A stretch of DNA of 64,000 nucleotides from Celeribacter baekdonensis B30 (GTDB lineage Bacteria > Pseudomonadota > Alphaproteobacteria > Rhodobacterales > Rhodobacteraceae), in assembly GCF_000299875.1 (NCBI RefSeq), contig NZ_AMRK01000005.1, positions 62,001-126,000 of the forward strand, in the 5' to 3' direction. Numbering within the stretch: position 1 is the stretch's first letter; every line of letters starts with the position of its first letter. Positions 16,726 through 25,703 of this stretch are shown here, piece after piece. The position numbers and the translations under genes are program-made. The notes under the pieces were generated by a model. It was not told the DNA's origin. It did no database searches and was given only the letters and a program-made list of their open reading frames with translations.

Positions 16726-17565
16726 TCAATGGGGGAGGCGGGTCAAAAATCGCGCGATCACATCAAGGCTTTCAGGCTCATCCAAAAACGGCACATGGCC
16801 GCGATCCTTGACTTCGGCGCAGATCATATCCGGACGGCGTGCGCACATCTTGTCCATACAGGCGCGGGGCAAAAGCGTGGAGTTTTCACCCCGCAACAGC
16901 GCCAAGGGCAGCCCGTCAAGCGCCTCGAACAAAGGCCAAAGATCGGGTACGGCCCCGGTCACGCTTTGCGCCTCTATTGCCTCCCTGAGCTTGGGGTCAT
17001 AGCGCAACTCAAGCCGCTCCTCGCCCTCGGTCCAAATCCGCCGCGCATAGCTTAGCCATTGATCCCGGCTGACATTGCGGAATTGATCTCCCAAAGCGCG
17101 GGGCAATTTGTCGGCGGCATCTTCAAACGAACGGTAGGCCGGGCGGCGACCGAGATAGTCCATGATGTGGCTCAGCCCGCGCGGATCCATCTCTGGCCCG
17201 ATGTCATTAAGCAACACGCCTGAGAGCCGATGTTTGGCGCTGATCGCCAAGACCATGGCAATCAACCCGCCGCGCGAGGTGCCCAGAATGGCCGCGCGGT
17301 CCAGCCCCAGATGATCCAAAAGGGTCAGCGCATCCGCACCCTCTTGCGGTAGCGTGTAATTGAGGACATTCGGGTCATACTCCGACGCCCCGCGCCCGCG
17401 ACTATCAACGCGAATGATCGTGGCCCGGTTTGCAAAATGCGCCACCACAGGTTCGAAATCATCCATGTTGCGGGTCAGTCCCGCGAGGCACAACAGGGCG
17501 GGGCCTTTGCCCTGAACGTCATAGGCCAACGATAGACCATCGGAGGTTTTGAAGGTCTCAGGCAT
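16726..17565 (-). CDS. Alpha/beta hydrolase of unknown substrate
   Basis: The 279-residue protein has LLCLAGLTRNMDDF (oxyanion loop), VDSRGRGASEYD, nucleophile elbow LGTSRGGLIAM near residue 100 and the histidine in DRGHVPFLDEPE near 259. It overlaps the haloacid dehalogenase gene by 8 bp and is followed 53 bp later by the PcaD-like gene. The elbow GTSRGG is common in a broad alphaproteobacterial group of uncharacterised hydrolases. Possibilities include esterase, lactonase or dehalogenase-like activity. Confidence 0.75.
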   Translation of the reverse strand: MPETFKTSDGLSLAYDVQGKGPALLCLAGLTRNMDDFEPVVAHFANRATIIRVDSRGRGASEYDPNVLNYTLPQEGADALTLLDHLGLDRAAILGTSRGGLIAMVLAISAKHRLSGVLLNDIGPEMDPRGLSHIMDYLGRRPAYRSFEDAADKLPRALGDQFRNVSRDQWLSYARRIWTEGEERLELRYDPKLREAIEAQSVTGAVPDLWPLFEALDGLPLALLRGENSTLLPRACMDKMCARRPDMICAEVKDRGHVPFLDEPESLDVIARFLTRLPH

Positions 17566-18247
17566 GGGCGGCGATCTCCGGGATTTGGGTCAGATCAGAG
17601 AGGATATGAGCGGGCTGTCCGGGCATCCGGTCGACGGGCAGGGCCGCGCGGTTCACCCAGGCGGTGACAAAGCCAAACCGTGCCGCCCCGGCGATGTCCC
17701 AGCCATTGGAGGAGACAAACAACACCTCGTCGCGGGCGCATTGGAACCGATCCGGGACCATTTGATACACCTGATCGGAAGGCTTGAAGATGCCGACCGT
17801 GTCGACTGAGAGCACATCGTCCAACAGGCGGTCTAGCCCCGCCGATGACACCGCGGCATCGAGCATGTCATGCGAGCCGTTCGACAGGATCGCGGTGGAA
17901 AATCCTTTGTCTTTCAGAGTTTGCAGCATGATGGGTACCTCTGGGTAGGCGCTCAGTTCCTGATAAAGCTGTAACAATCGCGCCCGCAACGGCGGATCAT
18001 CCTCAAGGCCTGCACGCGCCAGCGCCCAATCGAGCGCATCCATGGTGACGGTCCAAAACGGCGTGTGATCCCCCATGATTACGCGCAGCCAACTGTATTC
18101 CAACTGCTTGGCGCGCCAATCCTGCGCCAGTTGGGGCCACAGTTGCGCAAGGCGCGAAAACTCGGGGTCATGCGCGGCGCGCTGGGCGGCGGAGGTGACA
18201 TCGAACAACGTGCCATAGGCGTCGAAAATACAGGTGGTGATGGTCAC
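17558..18247 (-). CDS. (S)-2-haloacid dehalogenase, HAD type II
   Basis: The 229-residue protein has the complete L-2-haloacid dehalogenase set: nucleophile Asp and Thr in FDAYGTLFDV, the conserved Arg in WRAKQLEYSW, Ser-Asn in ILSNGS, Lys in IFKPSDQVYQ and SSNGWDIAGA near residues 180-190. Known enzymes hydrolyse L-2-chloro- or L-2-fluoro-alkanoates to D-2-hydroxy acids. It overlaps the downstream alpha/beta hydrolase gene and appears to start that sub-operon. Marine Rhodobacterales often carry such genes. Confidence 0.88.
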   Translation of the reverse strand: MTITTCIFDAYGTLFDVTSAAQRAAHDPEFSRLAQLWPQLAQDWRAKQLEYSWLRVIMGDHTPFWTVTMDALDWALARAGLEDDPPLRARLLQLYQELSAYPEVPIMLQTLKDKGFSTAILSNGSHDMLDAAVSSAGLDRLLDDVLSVDTVGIFKPSDQVYQMVPDRFQCARDEVLFVSSNGWDIAGAARFGFVTAWVNRAALPVDRMPGQPAHILSDLTQIPEIAAHA

Positions 18248-18318
18248 ATGAGCCTCCCTTGTCGTCGGCTCAGACTGTCACGGAGCGTGCCCTGAGGAAA
18301 GAGGAGATGGTGCGGGTT

Positions 18319-19098
18319 TCAGAGCAATCCGGTCAAAAGCCAGAACCCGCCGGTGAAATGCACGGTCAGGGTAAAGGCATAGCTTGCCATCACCAAAAGC
18401 GCCTGATTTGGCGTCAGGCGGCTTTGGTTGGGGCGGCGGATGTGGAACAGGCTTTGCACGCCCGCGGCGGCGAGAATCATCATCGCCACCGAGTGATCGC
18501 GCAGAGCCGCCGAGGCAAAGGCGGCGGTCATGAACAGTGTGATGACACGCCCGAGACGCGGCCAAAACGCATCTGAAACCGCGCGCACAACCCGACCGCC
18601 ACCAAAGGGCAGGAAGGGCAAAAGCATGATGAAATTGAACGTGCCCAACATGATTGCGGTGCTGCGCATGACATCGGCAAAGAGGGGGGCGGCCAAGGCA
18701 AAGCTGTGAAACAGGCCAAAGGCGAGGATCATCGGCACAATCGCCAAGGCAGGGGCATAGAGCGCGGCAAAGCTTTCCTCAAGCGCGTGATCAAAGGGGC
18801 GATCCGAGCGAGGTGCTGCCACAAAGGGCAGGGGGATCAGCCGCACCCGCGCCACCTCATGGCCGATGATCCGACAGGCCAGTGCGGACCCCAACTCATG
18901 CAACAGAGCGGCAAAGACAAAGCCAATGCCAAGCAAAGGCGAGGTCAGTGCCGCGACCGCGACGGTGAATGCAAATCCAATCACAACGCCCGTGCCATCA
19001 AACCCGCTTGTGGTCATCCGGCCCTGATTGGGTGACACCCCTTTGAGCAGAGGCAGGGAAAATATCCCCAAAAGAATGGCGAGGAAAAGGAATGTCAT
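18319..19098 (-). CDS. Degenerate M50 (site-2 protease-like) membrane protein
   Basis: The 259-residue protein has about six membrane segments. Its layout resembles M50 intramembrane metalloproteases: LLHELGSALACRIIGHEV where HExxH is expected, and NFIMLLPFLPFGGGRVVRA where NxxPxPxxDGG is expected. The second histidine is serine, and the aspartate of the second motif is glycine. Two of the three zinc ligands therefore appear lost. It is probably an inactive homologue with a structural or regulatory role. It lies 71 bp upstream of the dehalogenase gene on the same strand. Confidence 0.6.
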   Translation of the reverse strand: MTFLFLAILLGIFSLPLLKGVSPNQGRMTTSGFDGTGVVIGFAFTVAVAALTSPLLGIGFVFAALLHELGSALACRIIGHEVARVRLIPLPFVAAPRSDRPFDHALEESFAALYAPALAIVPMILAFGLFHSFALAAPLFADVMRSTAIMLGTFNFIMLLPFLPFGGGRVVRAVSDAFWPRLGRVITLFMTAAFASAALRDHSVAMMILAAAGVQSLFHIRRPNQSRLTPNQALLVMASYAFTLTVHFTGGFWLLTGLL

Positions 19099-19353
19099 AG
19101 CGATGTGAGGCGGGCCCTTTGGCGTTGGTCTTTGGGTTTTTGATGGGGCGGAAATATGGCGACACTGTGGCAGATGGCAGGTTTGGTTGGGGATAACTCA
19201 ACGTTCAACGCTGTGTTTCTGAAATGAAAACGTTTAAAAATGCTTTCAAATTCGTCAAAAAATCCATGAAAATGCAAAATTTCAGAACAGGGGATGATTT
19301 GTCCGTTCCGCCTGCTAAGTCTATAGCTTGGGTGCCCCTGTTTGGAGATAATG

Positions 19354-19974
19354 ATGAACAGCACGGTTGAGAAACTCCGCGACTCCCTGCGGCAACTTCA
19401 GGATCAATTGGAACGGGATGCCTTGGCGGCGCGTGAAAAGTTTCAGTATCGTCTGACCAACGGCCGGGTGGTGTTTGAGGAAGAGGCCCGCAAACGCGGA
19501 CGGCTTTTGCGGGTGCGCTTGTCGGTGTTTATCCGCCGCGCCCGCCCCTGGGAGGTGATCACCGCCCCGATCATCTACAGTTTGATCGTGCCCTTCGTGA
19601 TCCTTGATCTCTTCGTCACCGTCTATCAGGCGATCTGTTTCCCAATCTATGGCTTGCCAAAAGTTGAACGCAAAAAATACATCGCCGTGGATCGGCACAA
19701 ACTGACCTATCTGAACTTTATGCAAAAGCTCAATTGCGTTTATTGCGGCTATGGCAACGGGCTTTTGGCCTATGTCCGAGAAGTCGCCGGGCGCACCGAA
19801 TATTACTGGTGCCCGATCAAACACGCCAGCCATCTGCCCGATCGTCACGAGCAGTATCAGAATTTTTTGGAGTTCGGTGATGGCGAGGCTTGGGACGAAA
19901 AATTCATTGAAATGAAAGGCAAAGCCCGTGCCTGCGAGGATTGTAGTGGTTGTGGCACGGGGGGGTGTCACTAA
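19354..19974 (+). CDS. Conserved membrane protein with cysteine-rich, probably metal-binding C-terminus
   Basis: The 206-residue product has an N-terminal coiled-coil-like stretch (VEKLRDSLRQLQDQLERDAL, residues 4-23). One or two membrane segments follow near residues 72-105 (APIIYSLIVPFVILDLFV). The C-terminal region contains NCVYCGYGNG, YYWCPIKHA and CEDCSGCGTGGCH. The grouped Cys and His residues suggest zinc or an iron-sulfur centre. The start at 19354 is chosen because GGAG is 6 bases upstream; ATG at 19351 is possible. It ends 4 bp before the convergent GMC gene. I do not recognise a named family. Confidence 0.75.
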   Translation: MNSTVEKLRDSLRQLQDQLERDALAAREKFQYRLTNGRVVFEEEARKRGRLLRVRLSVFIRRARPWEVITAPIIYSLIVPFVILDLFVTVYQAICFPIYGLPKVERKKYIAVDRHKLTYLNFMQKLNCVYCGYGNGLLAYVREVAGRTEYYWCPIKHASHLPDRHEQYQNFLEFGDGEAWDEKFIEMKGKARACEDCSGCGTGGCH

Positions 19975-19978
19975 AGGA

Positions 19979-21556
19979 TCAAGGCCGAAGCATCATGCCC
20001 GCCACGTTTTCTGCGATCATCATCGTGGGCGCATTGGTGTTGCCCGCGATGATCTGCGGCATGATCGAGGCATCCACCACACGCAGCCCAGATACGCCGC
20101 GCACCCGCCCTTGTGGGTCTACCACGGAGTTTTCGTCCATCCCCATGCGACAGGTGCCGACCGGGTGATAGATCGTCTCTGAGCGGGCACGAATATCCGC
20201 GATGAGCGCTTCGTCGCTTTGCAGAGACGCACCAGGTAGAACCTCGGATGCGATATGGCATGCGAGGGCGGGCGCGGCCATCACCGAGCGGGCGATTTTG
20301 AGGCCGGATAAAAGCGTTACCACATCCTCGGGGTGACTTAGATAGCCCGCTTCAATCATCGGCGCGGCCCTTGGATCATTGGAGGCCAAAGTGATCCGCC
20401 CACGCGATTTTGGCAAAAGGTCGCAGACATGCAACGTCATGCCGTAGCCAAGGGAGGTCTTGCGCCCATGATCGCGCAGATAGGCCGGGATAAAATGGAA
20501 TTGCAGGTTGGGGCGCGGCTGATCGGGACCCGAGCGCACAAACCCCCCGGCTTCGGCGACATTCGAGGTCAGTTCCCCGCGACGTCTGCGGGCAAAGTCC
20601 CAAGCGGCGCGTAGGGCGCGGGGCAGGTAGGTGGGCGCAATGCCAATCGGCAGGCGATTGCGGGCGGCGGACATCACGGTGATGTCGAGATGATCGGCCA
20701 GATTTTCGCCCACCTCGGGCGCATCATGCCGCACTTCGATCCCCTGCGCGCGCAACATCTCGCCCGGCCCGATGCCAGACAACATCAACAGATGCGGTGA
20801 CTTGATCGCCCCGGCACTGAGGATCACCTCGCCGCCGGGATCGAGCACAATCTCACGATCCCGCAGCGCAACGCCATGGGCCTCTGTACCCTTGAACAGC
20901 ACCCGCGAGACCTGTTCCCCGGTCAAGATCGTTAAATTGGGCCGGTGGCGCACCGGATCCAAAAACGCCCGCGCGGTTGAAAATCGCTTTCCGTCTTTCT
21001 GAGTGACTTGGAACAGGCCCACGCCCTCCTGATCCGCGCCATTAAAATCGCGCTGCTCTGCAAACCCTGCCTCAACACCGGCTCGTACAAAGGCGTGTGA
21101 CAACGGGTTTGGACTGCGCAGATCTGAGACGGAAAGCGGCCCGTCGGTGCCATGATACGCGTCCGAAATCTGTGTATTGCCTTCCAAGCGCTTGAACAGC
21201 TCAAACGCGCGCGGCCAATCCCACGCTGCACCTGCCGCCCGCGCCCAAGCCCGGTAATCCTCCGGGTGGCCACGCATATAGATCATCGCATTGATCGAAG
21301 ACGACCCGCCCAAAACCCGTCCGCGCGGCCAGAACAGGCGGCGGTGGTTCAGGTTTGGGTCCGGGGCGGTGTGATCATTCCAATTATAGCCTTTGAGGCG
21401 CGCCAAAACCGCCAGCCCCAAAGGAACATGAATGAAGGGGGAGCGATCCTTGCCCCCGGCTTCGATCAAACAAACCCGTTTGCTTGGATCGTCCGACAGG
21501 CGATTGGCCAACACGCATCCCGCAGACCCCGCACCCACAATGATATAATCAAACAT
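19979..21556 (-). CDS. GMC family FAD-dependent oxidoreductase (choline/alcohol dehydrogenase-like)
   Basis: The 525-residue protein starts with the FAD-binding DYIIVGAGSAGCVLANRL. It contains the GMC signature WPRGRVLGGSSSINAMIYMR near residues 75-95 and ends with the second signature and catalytic region (HPVGTCRMG near 460, ASIMPQIIAGNTNAPTMMIA). Family members oxidise choline, long-chain alcohols or polyethylene glycol. No betaine genes are nearby, so the substrate is undetermined. It has its own short leader and no clear operon partner. Confidence 0.85.
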   Translation of the reverse strand: MFDYIIVGAGSAGCVLANRLSDDPSKRVCLIEAGGKDRSPFIHVPLGLAVLARLKGYNWNDHTAPDPNLNHRRLFWPRGRVLGGSSSINAMIYMRGHPEDYRAWARAAGAAWDWPRAFELFKRLEGNTQISDAYHGTDGPLSVSDLRSPNPLSHAFVRAGVEAGFAEQRDFNGADQEGVGLFQVTQKDGKRFSTARAFLDPVRHRPNLTILTGEQVSRVLFKGTEAHGVALRDREIVLDPGGEVILSAGAIKSPHLLMLSGIGPGEMLRAQGIEVRHDAPEVGENLADHLDITVMSAARNRLPIGIAPTYLPRALRAAWDFARRRRGELTSNVAEAGGFVRSGPDQPRPNLQFHFIPAYLRDHGRKTSLGYGMTLHVCDLLPKSRGRITLASNDPRAAPMIEAGYLSHPEDVVTLLSGLKIARSVMAAPALACHIASEVLPGASLQSDEALIADIRARSETIYHPVGTCRMGMDENSVVDPQGRVRGVSGLRVVDASIMPQIIAGNTNAPTMMIAENVAGMMLRP

Positions 21557-21653
21557 GCTGCTCTCTCCCTTGAGGAGAGGCTACATCAGCCGTGCGGCCT
21601 GTCAGGTGAGACGTCGCGTCACATCCGTGGCTTTACCCGTGATACAAATACTT

Positions 21654-21684
21654 AAAGAAAAGCCCCGCACGGGGGCGGGGCTTG
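21654..21684 (-). terminator. Rho-independent terminator of fabI
   Basis: On the minus strand an 8-bp stem AGCCCCGC/GCGGGGCT with a short C/T-rich loop is followed by TTTCTTT. It lies just after the fabI stop codon. Confidence 0.8.
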
Positions 21685-21707
21685 GAGCTGTGGCAATCTG
21701 GATCGGA

Positions 21708-22496
21708 TCAGAGATTTTCAATCCGGGGCATGCCCATGATGTGATAGCCGCCATCAACGCGGATGATTTCACCGGTTGTATACGCGCCCACATCGGAGGC
21801 GAGGTAGACGGCGGTGCCGCCCACGGCCTCAAGCGTTGCATTCGACAACAGCGGCGCGTTTTGTTCGGCGTGTTTATAGGTGCGGCGCGCGCCACCGATG
21901 GCGGAGCCAGCCAGCGTTTTCATCGGACCCGGCGAGATGCCGTTGACGCGGATGCCCTCGGGGCCGAGGTCATTGGCGAGGTAGCGGATCGAGCTTTCGA
22001 GCGCCGCTTTCGCCACGCCCATCACGTTGTAATTGGGCACAACTTTGTTGGAGCCTTCAAAGGTCAGCGTCATCAAAGTGCCGCCATTGGGCATCATTTC
22101 GGAGGCGCGTTTGGCGACGTCGATGAAGCTGTAGCACGAGATATGCAGCGAGTTTTTGAAGTTTTCGACAGAGGTGTCGCGGAACCGGCCGGTGAGTTCG
22201 TCTTTGTTGGAATAGGCGATGGCATGCACGACAAAATCAAGGCTGCCCCATTTGGCTTTCAGCGCCGCGAAAGCCTCGTCCATCTGCTCCGGGTTGGTGA
22301 CGTCGACGTCGACCATCGTGTCCGAACCCACGCTTTCAGCCAGCGGTTGCAGCCGTTTGCCAAAGGCCTCGCCTTGGTAGGTAAACGCAAGCTCCGCGCC
22401 CTCGGCGGCACAGGCTTTGGCGATGCCCCATGCGATGGAACGTTCGTTGGCGACGCCCATGATAAGCCCGCGTTTGCCTTTAAGAAGATCTGCCAT
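21708..22496 (-). CDS. fabI: Enoyl-[acyl-carrier-protein] reductase (NADH) FabI
   Basis: The 262-residue short-chain dehydrogenase has the FabI N-terminus GKRGLIMGVANERSIAWGIA and the catalytic spacing Tyr-x6-Lys in YNVMGVAKAALES near residues 156-163. SPGPMKTLAGSAI is the substrate-binding loop targeted by triclosan-type inhibitors in this family. It does the last reduction of each fatty acid elongation cycle in the cytoplasm. In relatives it often follows fabB directly; here a divergently oriented VOC gene separates them. Confidence 0.95.
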   Translation of the reverse strand: MADLLKGKRGLIMGVANERSIAWGIAKACAAEGAELAFTYQGEAFGKRLQPLAESVGSDTMVDVDVTNPEQMDEAFAALKAKWGSLDFVVHAIAYSNKDELTGRFRDTSVENFKNSLHISCYSFIDVAKRASEMMPNGGTLMTLTFEGSNKVVPNYNVMGVAKAALESSIRYLANDLGPEGIRVNGISPGPMKTLAGSAIGGARRTYKHAEQNAPLLSNATLEAVGGTAVYLASDVGAYTTGEIIRVDGGYHIMGMPRIENL

Positions 22497-22700
22497 GGAT
22501 GAAATGCCCTTTTTGCTTTGCCGGTATTTGACCGTTTTGCGACGCTAGGTCAAGTTTTTGAGGTGTTTGTGGAATGGAGGCGTCTCGGCAATGAGACCCG
22601 AGTGCGGCTGTGCGCACGAAGCTATCGTTGCGATTACCCCCAGCCTGATCGGATGTGCTACACTGAAACCAAAGGCATGACCAACATGAAAGATTGATCT

Positions 22701-23033
22701 ATGATTGAACCCGGCAAGAACATTGCAATCAAAGTGCCACTCCATAAGTGGGAAGAAACGGTAGCCTACTACCGCGACCGCGTTGGTCTGAAGGTTACTA
22801 AAGAACTCAAGAACAGCATCGGCTTTTCTTTTGGTAATATGACTTTATGGATAGATAGAGTTGAACAGCAGAGCCAAGTGGACATCTGGCTGGAACTCTT
22901 CACTGACGATCCCGACAAGGCTATCGAAACATTGGGAAGTCCAGTCCGCGACGAGTTGGAACCGCTGGATGATGTGAATGGTCATTGGACGTCTGACCCG
23001 GCAGGCGTGATCCTTTTGGTTCGCAACGAATAG
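22701..23033 (+). CDS. VOC (glyoxalase/bleomycin resistance-like) family protein
   Basis: The 110-residue protein has the single-domain VOC pattern: NIAIKVPLHKWEETVAYYRD, then GLKVTKE, MTLWIDRV and a C-terminal DPAGVILLVRNE. VOC proteins may isomerise glyoxalase substrates or bind small molecules; nothing here fixes the function. The DNA is visibly richer in A and T than the neighbouring fab genes and the gene points the opposite way. It was probably inserted by horizontal transfer. RBS is weak. Confidence 0.7.
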   Translation: MIEPGKNIAIKVPLHKWEETVAYYRDRVGLKVTKELKNSIGFSFGNMTLWIDRVEQQSQVDIWLELFTDDPDKAIETLGSPVRDELEPLDDVNGHWTSDPAGVILLVRNE

Positions 23034-23098
23034 TCCCAGTTCGGCAGGTTGGACTCAGTGCCGACCTTGGCAATTCTCGGTCCAGCCGCGCACAAAGC

Positions 23099-23129
23099 AA
23101 AACGGCCACGCTCGTAAAACGTGGCCGTT
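23099..23129 (-). terminator. Rho-independent terminator of fabB
   Basis: On the minus strand a 10-bp stem AACGGCCACG/CGTGGCCGTT is followed by a short T-run, 23 bp after the fabB stop codon. Confidence 0.75.
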
Positions 23130-23152
23130 CAAAATCATACCCTGAAACCAGA

Positions 23153-24382
23153 TCAGTCGCGGTATTTCGACAACAACATAGACCCGTTCGTGCCGCCAAA
23201 GCCAAAGGAGTTGGTCATGACGGTATCAAGCCCTGCGTTCTCCACCAGAGTTGTGGCGATTTCATTGGCGTGGATCGCCGGATCAAGCGTCTCGACGTTG
23301 ATCGACGGAATGATGAAATCATGTTGCAGCGCCAAGAGGCAATAGACCGCTTCCTGTGCGCCGGTGGCGCCTTGGGAGTGGCCGGTCATGGATTTGGTCG
23401 AGGAAATCACCGGAGTGTTGCCTTCGCCAAAGACCCGGCGCACGGCCTCGACTTCGCCAACGTCACCGACCGGGGTCGATGTGCCGTGGGCGTTGATATA
23501 GCCGACTTTGCGACCCTCAGGCAAGGTCGAGAGGGCAAGCCGCATCGCGCGTTCACCGCCCTCACCAGAGGGGGCCACCATGTCCGCGCCATCCGAGGTG
23601 GCGGCAAAGCCGGTCACTTCGGCATAGATTTTCGCGCCGCGCGCTTTGGCATGTTCCAACTCTTCGAGCACCAAAATCGCGCCGCCGCCGGAGATCACGA
23701 ATCCATCGCGGTTGGCATCAAAGGCGCGCGAGGCTTTGGTCGGTGTGTCGTTGAACTTTGAGGACATCGCGCCCATCGCATCAAACAGGCAGGACAGGGT
23801 CCAATCCAATTCTTCGCCACCACCGGCAAACATCACGTCCTGTTTGCCCATCATGATCTGTTCAGACGCCGCACCGATGCAGTGCAGCGAGGTCGAACAG
23901 GCCGAGGTGATCGAATAGTTGATGCCCTTGATCTGATAGGCGGTCGCCAAGTTGGCGGAAATCGTTGACCCCATGCATTTTGGCACCGCAAACGGCCCAA
24001 CGCGTTTGGTGGCTTTTGTGGCCAAGACGGATTGATGCGCGGTGAACATGGCGGAGGTGGACGGGCCACCCGAACCGGCAATCAAGCCGGTGCGCACGTT
24101 GATCACGTCTTTTTCCTCAAGGCCCGAGTCCTTGATCGCTTGGTCCATGGCGATGGAGGCATAGGCCGCCCCCGGACCCATGAACCGCAAGGCACGTTTT
24201 TCGACGTGATCTTTGATGTCGAGTTTGATGTTCCCGGCGATTTGGCTACGGAACCCATACTCTTTCATGTCTTCATTGGCAGTGATGCCGGAGGTGCCCG
24301 CCTTGAGAGAGGCCAGCACTTCCTCAGAATTATTGCCGATCGAGGAGACAACCCCGAGACCTGTGACGACGACGCGACGCAT
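23153..24382 (-). CDS. fabB: 3-oxoacyl-[acyl-carrier-protein] synthase I FabB
   Basis: The 409-residue condensing enzyme has the Cys-His-His triad of FabB: the cysteine in SACSTSLHC near residue 164, histidine in INAHGTSTPVGD near 300 and histidine in MTGHSQGATGA near 334. The start MRRVVVTGLG is preferred over an upstream in-frame ATG because AAGGA lies just ahead and the length fits the family (about 406). It elongates fatty acids and is needed for unsaturated ones. It follows fabA by 44 bp on the same strand. Confidence 0.95.
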   Translation of the reverse strand: MRRVVVTGLGVVSSIGNNSEEVLASLKAGTSGITANEDMKEYGFRSQIAGNIKLDIKDHVEKRALRFMGPGAAYASIAMDQAIKDSGLEEKDVINVRTGLIAGSGGPSTSAMFTAHQSVLATKATKRVGPFAVPKCMGSTISANLATAYQIKGINYSITSACSTSLHCIGAASEQIMMGKQDVMFAGGGEELDWTLSCLFDAMGAMSSKFNDTPTKASRAFDANRDGFVISGGGAILVLEELEHAKARGAKIYAEVTGFAATSDGADMVAPSGEGGERAMRLALSTLPEGRKVGYINAHGTSTPVGDVGEVEAVRRVFGEGNTPVISSTKSMTGHSQGATGAQEAVYCLLALQHDFIIPSINVETLDPAIHANEIATTLVENAGLDTVMTNSFGFGGTNGSMLLSKYRD

Positions 24383-24426
24383 GGCGTGTTCCTTCCCTGT
24401 GGTGTTCATTTCGATCCGCTTTGGGA

Positions 24427-24936
24427 TCAGCTCTCGGAGAGCGCGACTTTCATGTCTTTGACGATGTAAATCACTTCGCCATCGGCCTCGACGATCCCGT
24501 CCGCAACACCCATGGTCAGGCGGCGGGTTTGGATCGCTTTGGTGAAATCAATTTTATAGGTCAGCATCTTACGATCCGGCCGCACCATGCCGGTGAGTTT
24601 CACCTCACCCACGCCAAGCGCATAACCGCGCCCCTGCCAGCCGCGCCAGCCAAGGTTAAATCCGGTGAGTTGCCACAGACCATCAAGGCCCAGACAGCCG
24701 GGCATGATCGGGTTGCCGGGGAAGTGGCATTCAAAGAACCAAAGGTCCGGCGTGATGTCGAATTCCGCCACAACATGACCTTTGCCATGTGCGCCCCCGT
24801 CACCCGAAATCTCGGTGATCCGGTCCATCATCAACATGGGCGGGGCGGGAAGCTGCGCATTGCCGGGGCCGAACAATTCGCCCGCCGCACATTTAAGCAG
24901 ATCTTCCTTGGTGAAACTCGTGGGATACTCGGCCAT
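24427..24936 (-). CDS. fabA: 3-hydroxydecanoyl-ACP dehydratase/isomerase FabA
   Basis: The 169-residue protein is of typical FabA length, with the active-site histidine in [20 protein letters not shown] near residue 75 and the partner aspartate in LGLDG. It dehydrates 3-hydroxydecanoyl-ACP and isomerises the product, the committed step to unsaturated fatty acids. It heads the fabA-fabB operon and is divergent from irr with 240 bp between them, a linkage common in alphaproteobacteria. Confidence 0.95.
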   Translation of the reverse strand: MAEYPTSFTKEDLLKCAAGELFGPGNAQLPAPPMLMMDRITEISGDGGAHGKGHVVAEFDITPDLWFFECHFPGNPIMPGCLGLDGLWQLTGFNLGWRGWQGRGYALGVGEVKLTGMVRPDRKMLTYKIDFTKAIQTRRLTMGVADGIVEADGEVIYIVKDMKVALSES

Positions 24937-25176
24937 ATAGAACCCTTGCCTTCCTGCAATCTTTCAAAGTCGCATCCCCTCTATCACCCCGCCCCCCAAC
25001 CACGCAAGGCGCAAGAGCGGCCAAAGTCGGATGGGCGGGAGCGGGTGAAAATCAACCGAGCTGAACCGAAACGACGCCTGATCACGGCTGGCCGTTCCTT
25101 GTTGCGATCTATTTTCATTTGAATTTAACCCCGCCATCGCCTTATATTGGCACTTATACCAACGAAACGGACCCCG

Positions 25177-25656
25177 ATGACCCAGTCCCCAGCCCCCGAG
25201 CCGACGTGCCAGGCAATGCAAGACAAGACAAAGCGCGACCCGCGTCGCGGTGAGGCGTGGCTGTGTGAGGCGGGGGTGCGACCGACCCGTCAACGGGTGG
25301 CTTTGGCAACGTTGTTGGTCGGCGATGGCCATGATCGTCATGTCACCGCCGAAAGCCTGTTTGCCGCTGCGCGCGATGCGGGCGAAAAAGTGTCTTTGGC
25401 GACGGTCTACAACACGCTGCGGGCGTTTTGTCAGGCGGGATTGATGCAGGAGGTGACCGTTGATGGGTCGCGCTCCTATTTTGACACCAATATGAATGAG
25501 CACCCGCATTTCTTTTGGGAAGATCAGGGCGCATTGACCGATGCGCCCAGCGATGAATTAAAAATCGCGCGCCTGCCCAAAGCTCCCGAAGGCATGGAAA
25601 TCGCCTCTGTTGATGTGGTGATCCGTCTACGCCCCAAACTTCAGAGTTCGCACTGA
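25177..25656 (+). CDS. irr: Fur-family iron/heme-responsive regulator Irr
   Basis: The 159-residue protein is a Fur-superfamily regulator. The winged helix covers residues about 25-95 (GVRPTRQRVALATLLVGDG, VSLATVYNTLRAFCQAGLMQEV), and the dimer domain contains NEHPHFFWED. Irr binds DNA when heme is scarce and controls iron and heme genes. The linkage to fabA/fabB and the HxHF motif point to Irr rather than Fur. No GCP heme regulatory motif is seen at the N-terminus, as in most Irr proteins outside Bradyrhizobium. Start chosen as ATG MTQSPAPEP; an upstream in-frame start would add 10 residues. Confidence 0.88.
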   Translation: MTQSPAPEPTCQAMQDKTKRDPRRGEAWLCEAGVRPTRQRVALATLLVGDGHDRHVTAESLFAAARDAGEKVSLATVYNTLRAFCQAGLMQEVTVDGSRSYFDTNMNEHPHFFWEDQGALTDAPSDELKIARLPKAPEGMEIASVDVVIRLRPKLQSSH

Positions 25657-25703
25657 CCGCTGTGCCGGGCTATCGGGCGATTCTATTGAATAGGCTTGTT
25701 TTT

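Noticed and set aside
25148-25170. TTGGCAC resembling a sigma-54 -24 element upstream of irr
   Set aside because: No matching -12 element at the required spacing.
24937-25176. Possible iron-control element (Irr box) between fabA and irr
   Set aside because: I looked for a TTAGAA-type dyad and found only weak half-sites such as TTGAATTT. Not good enough to call.
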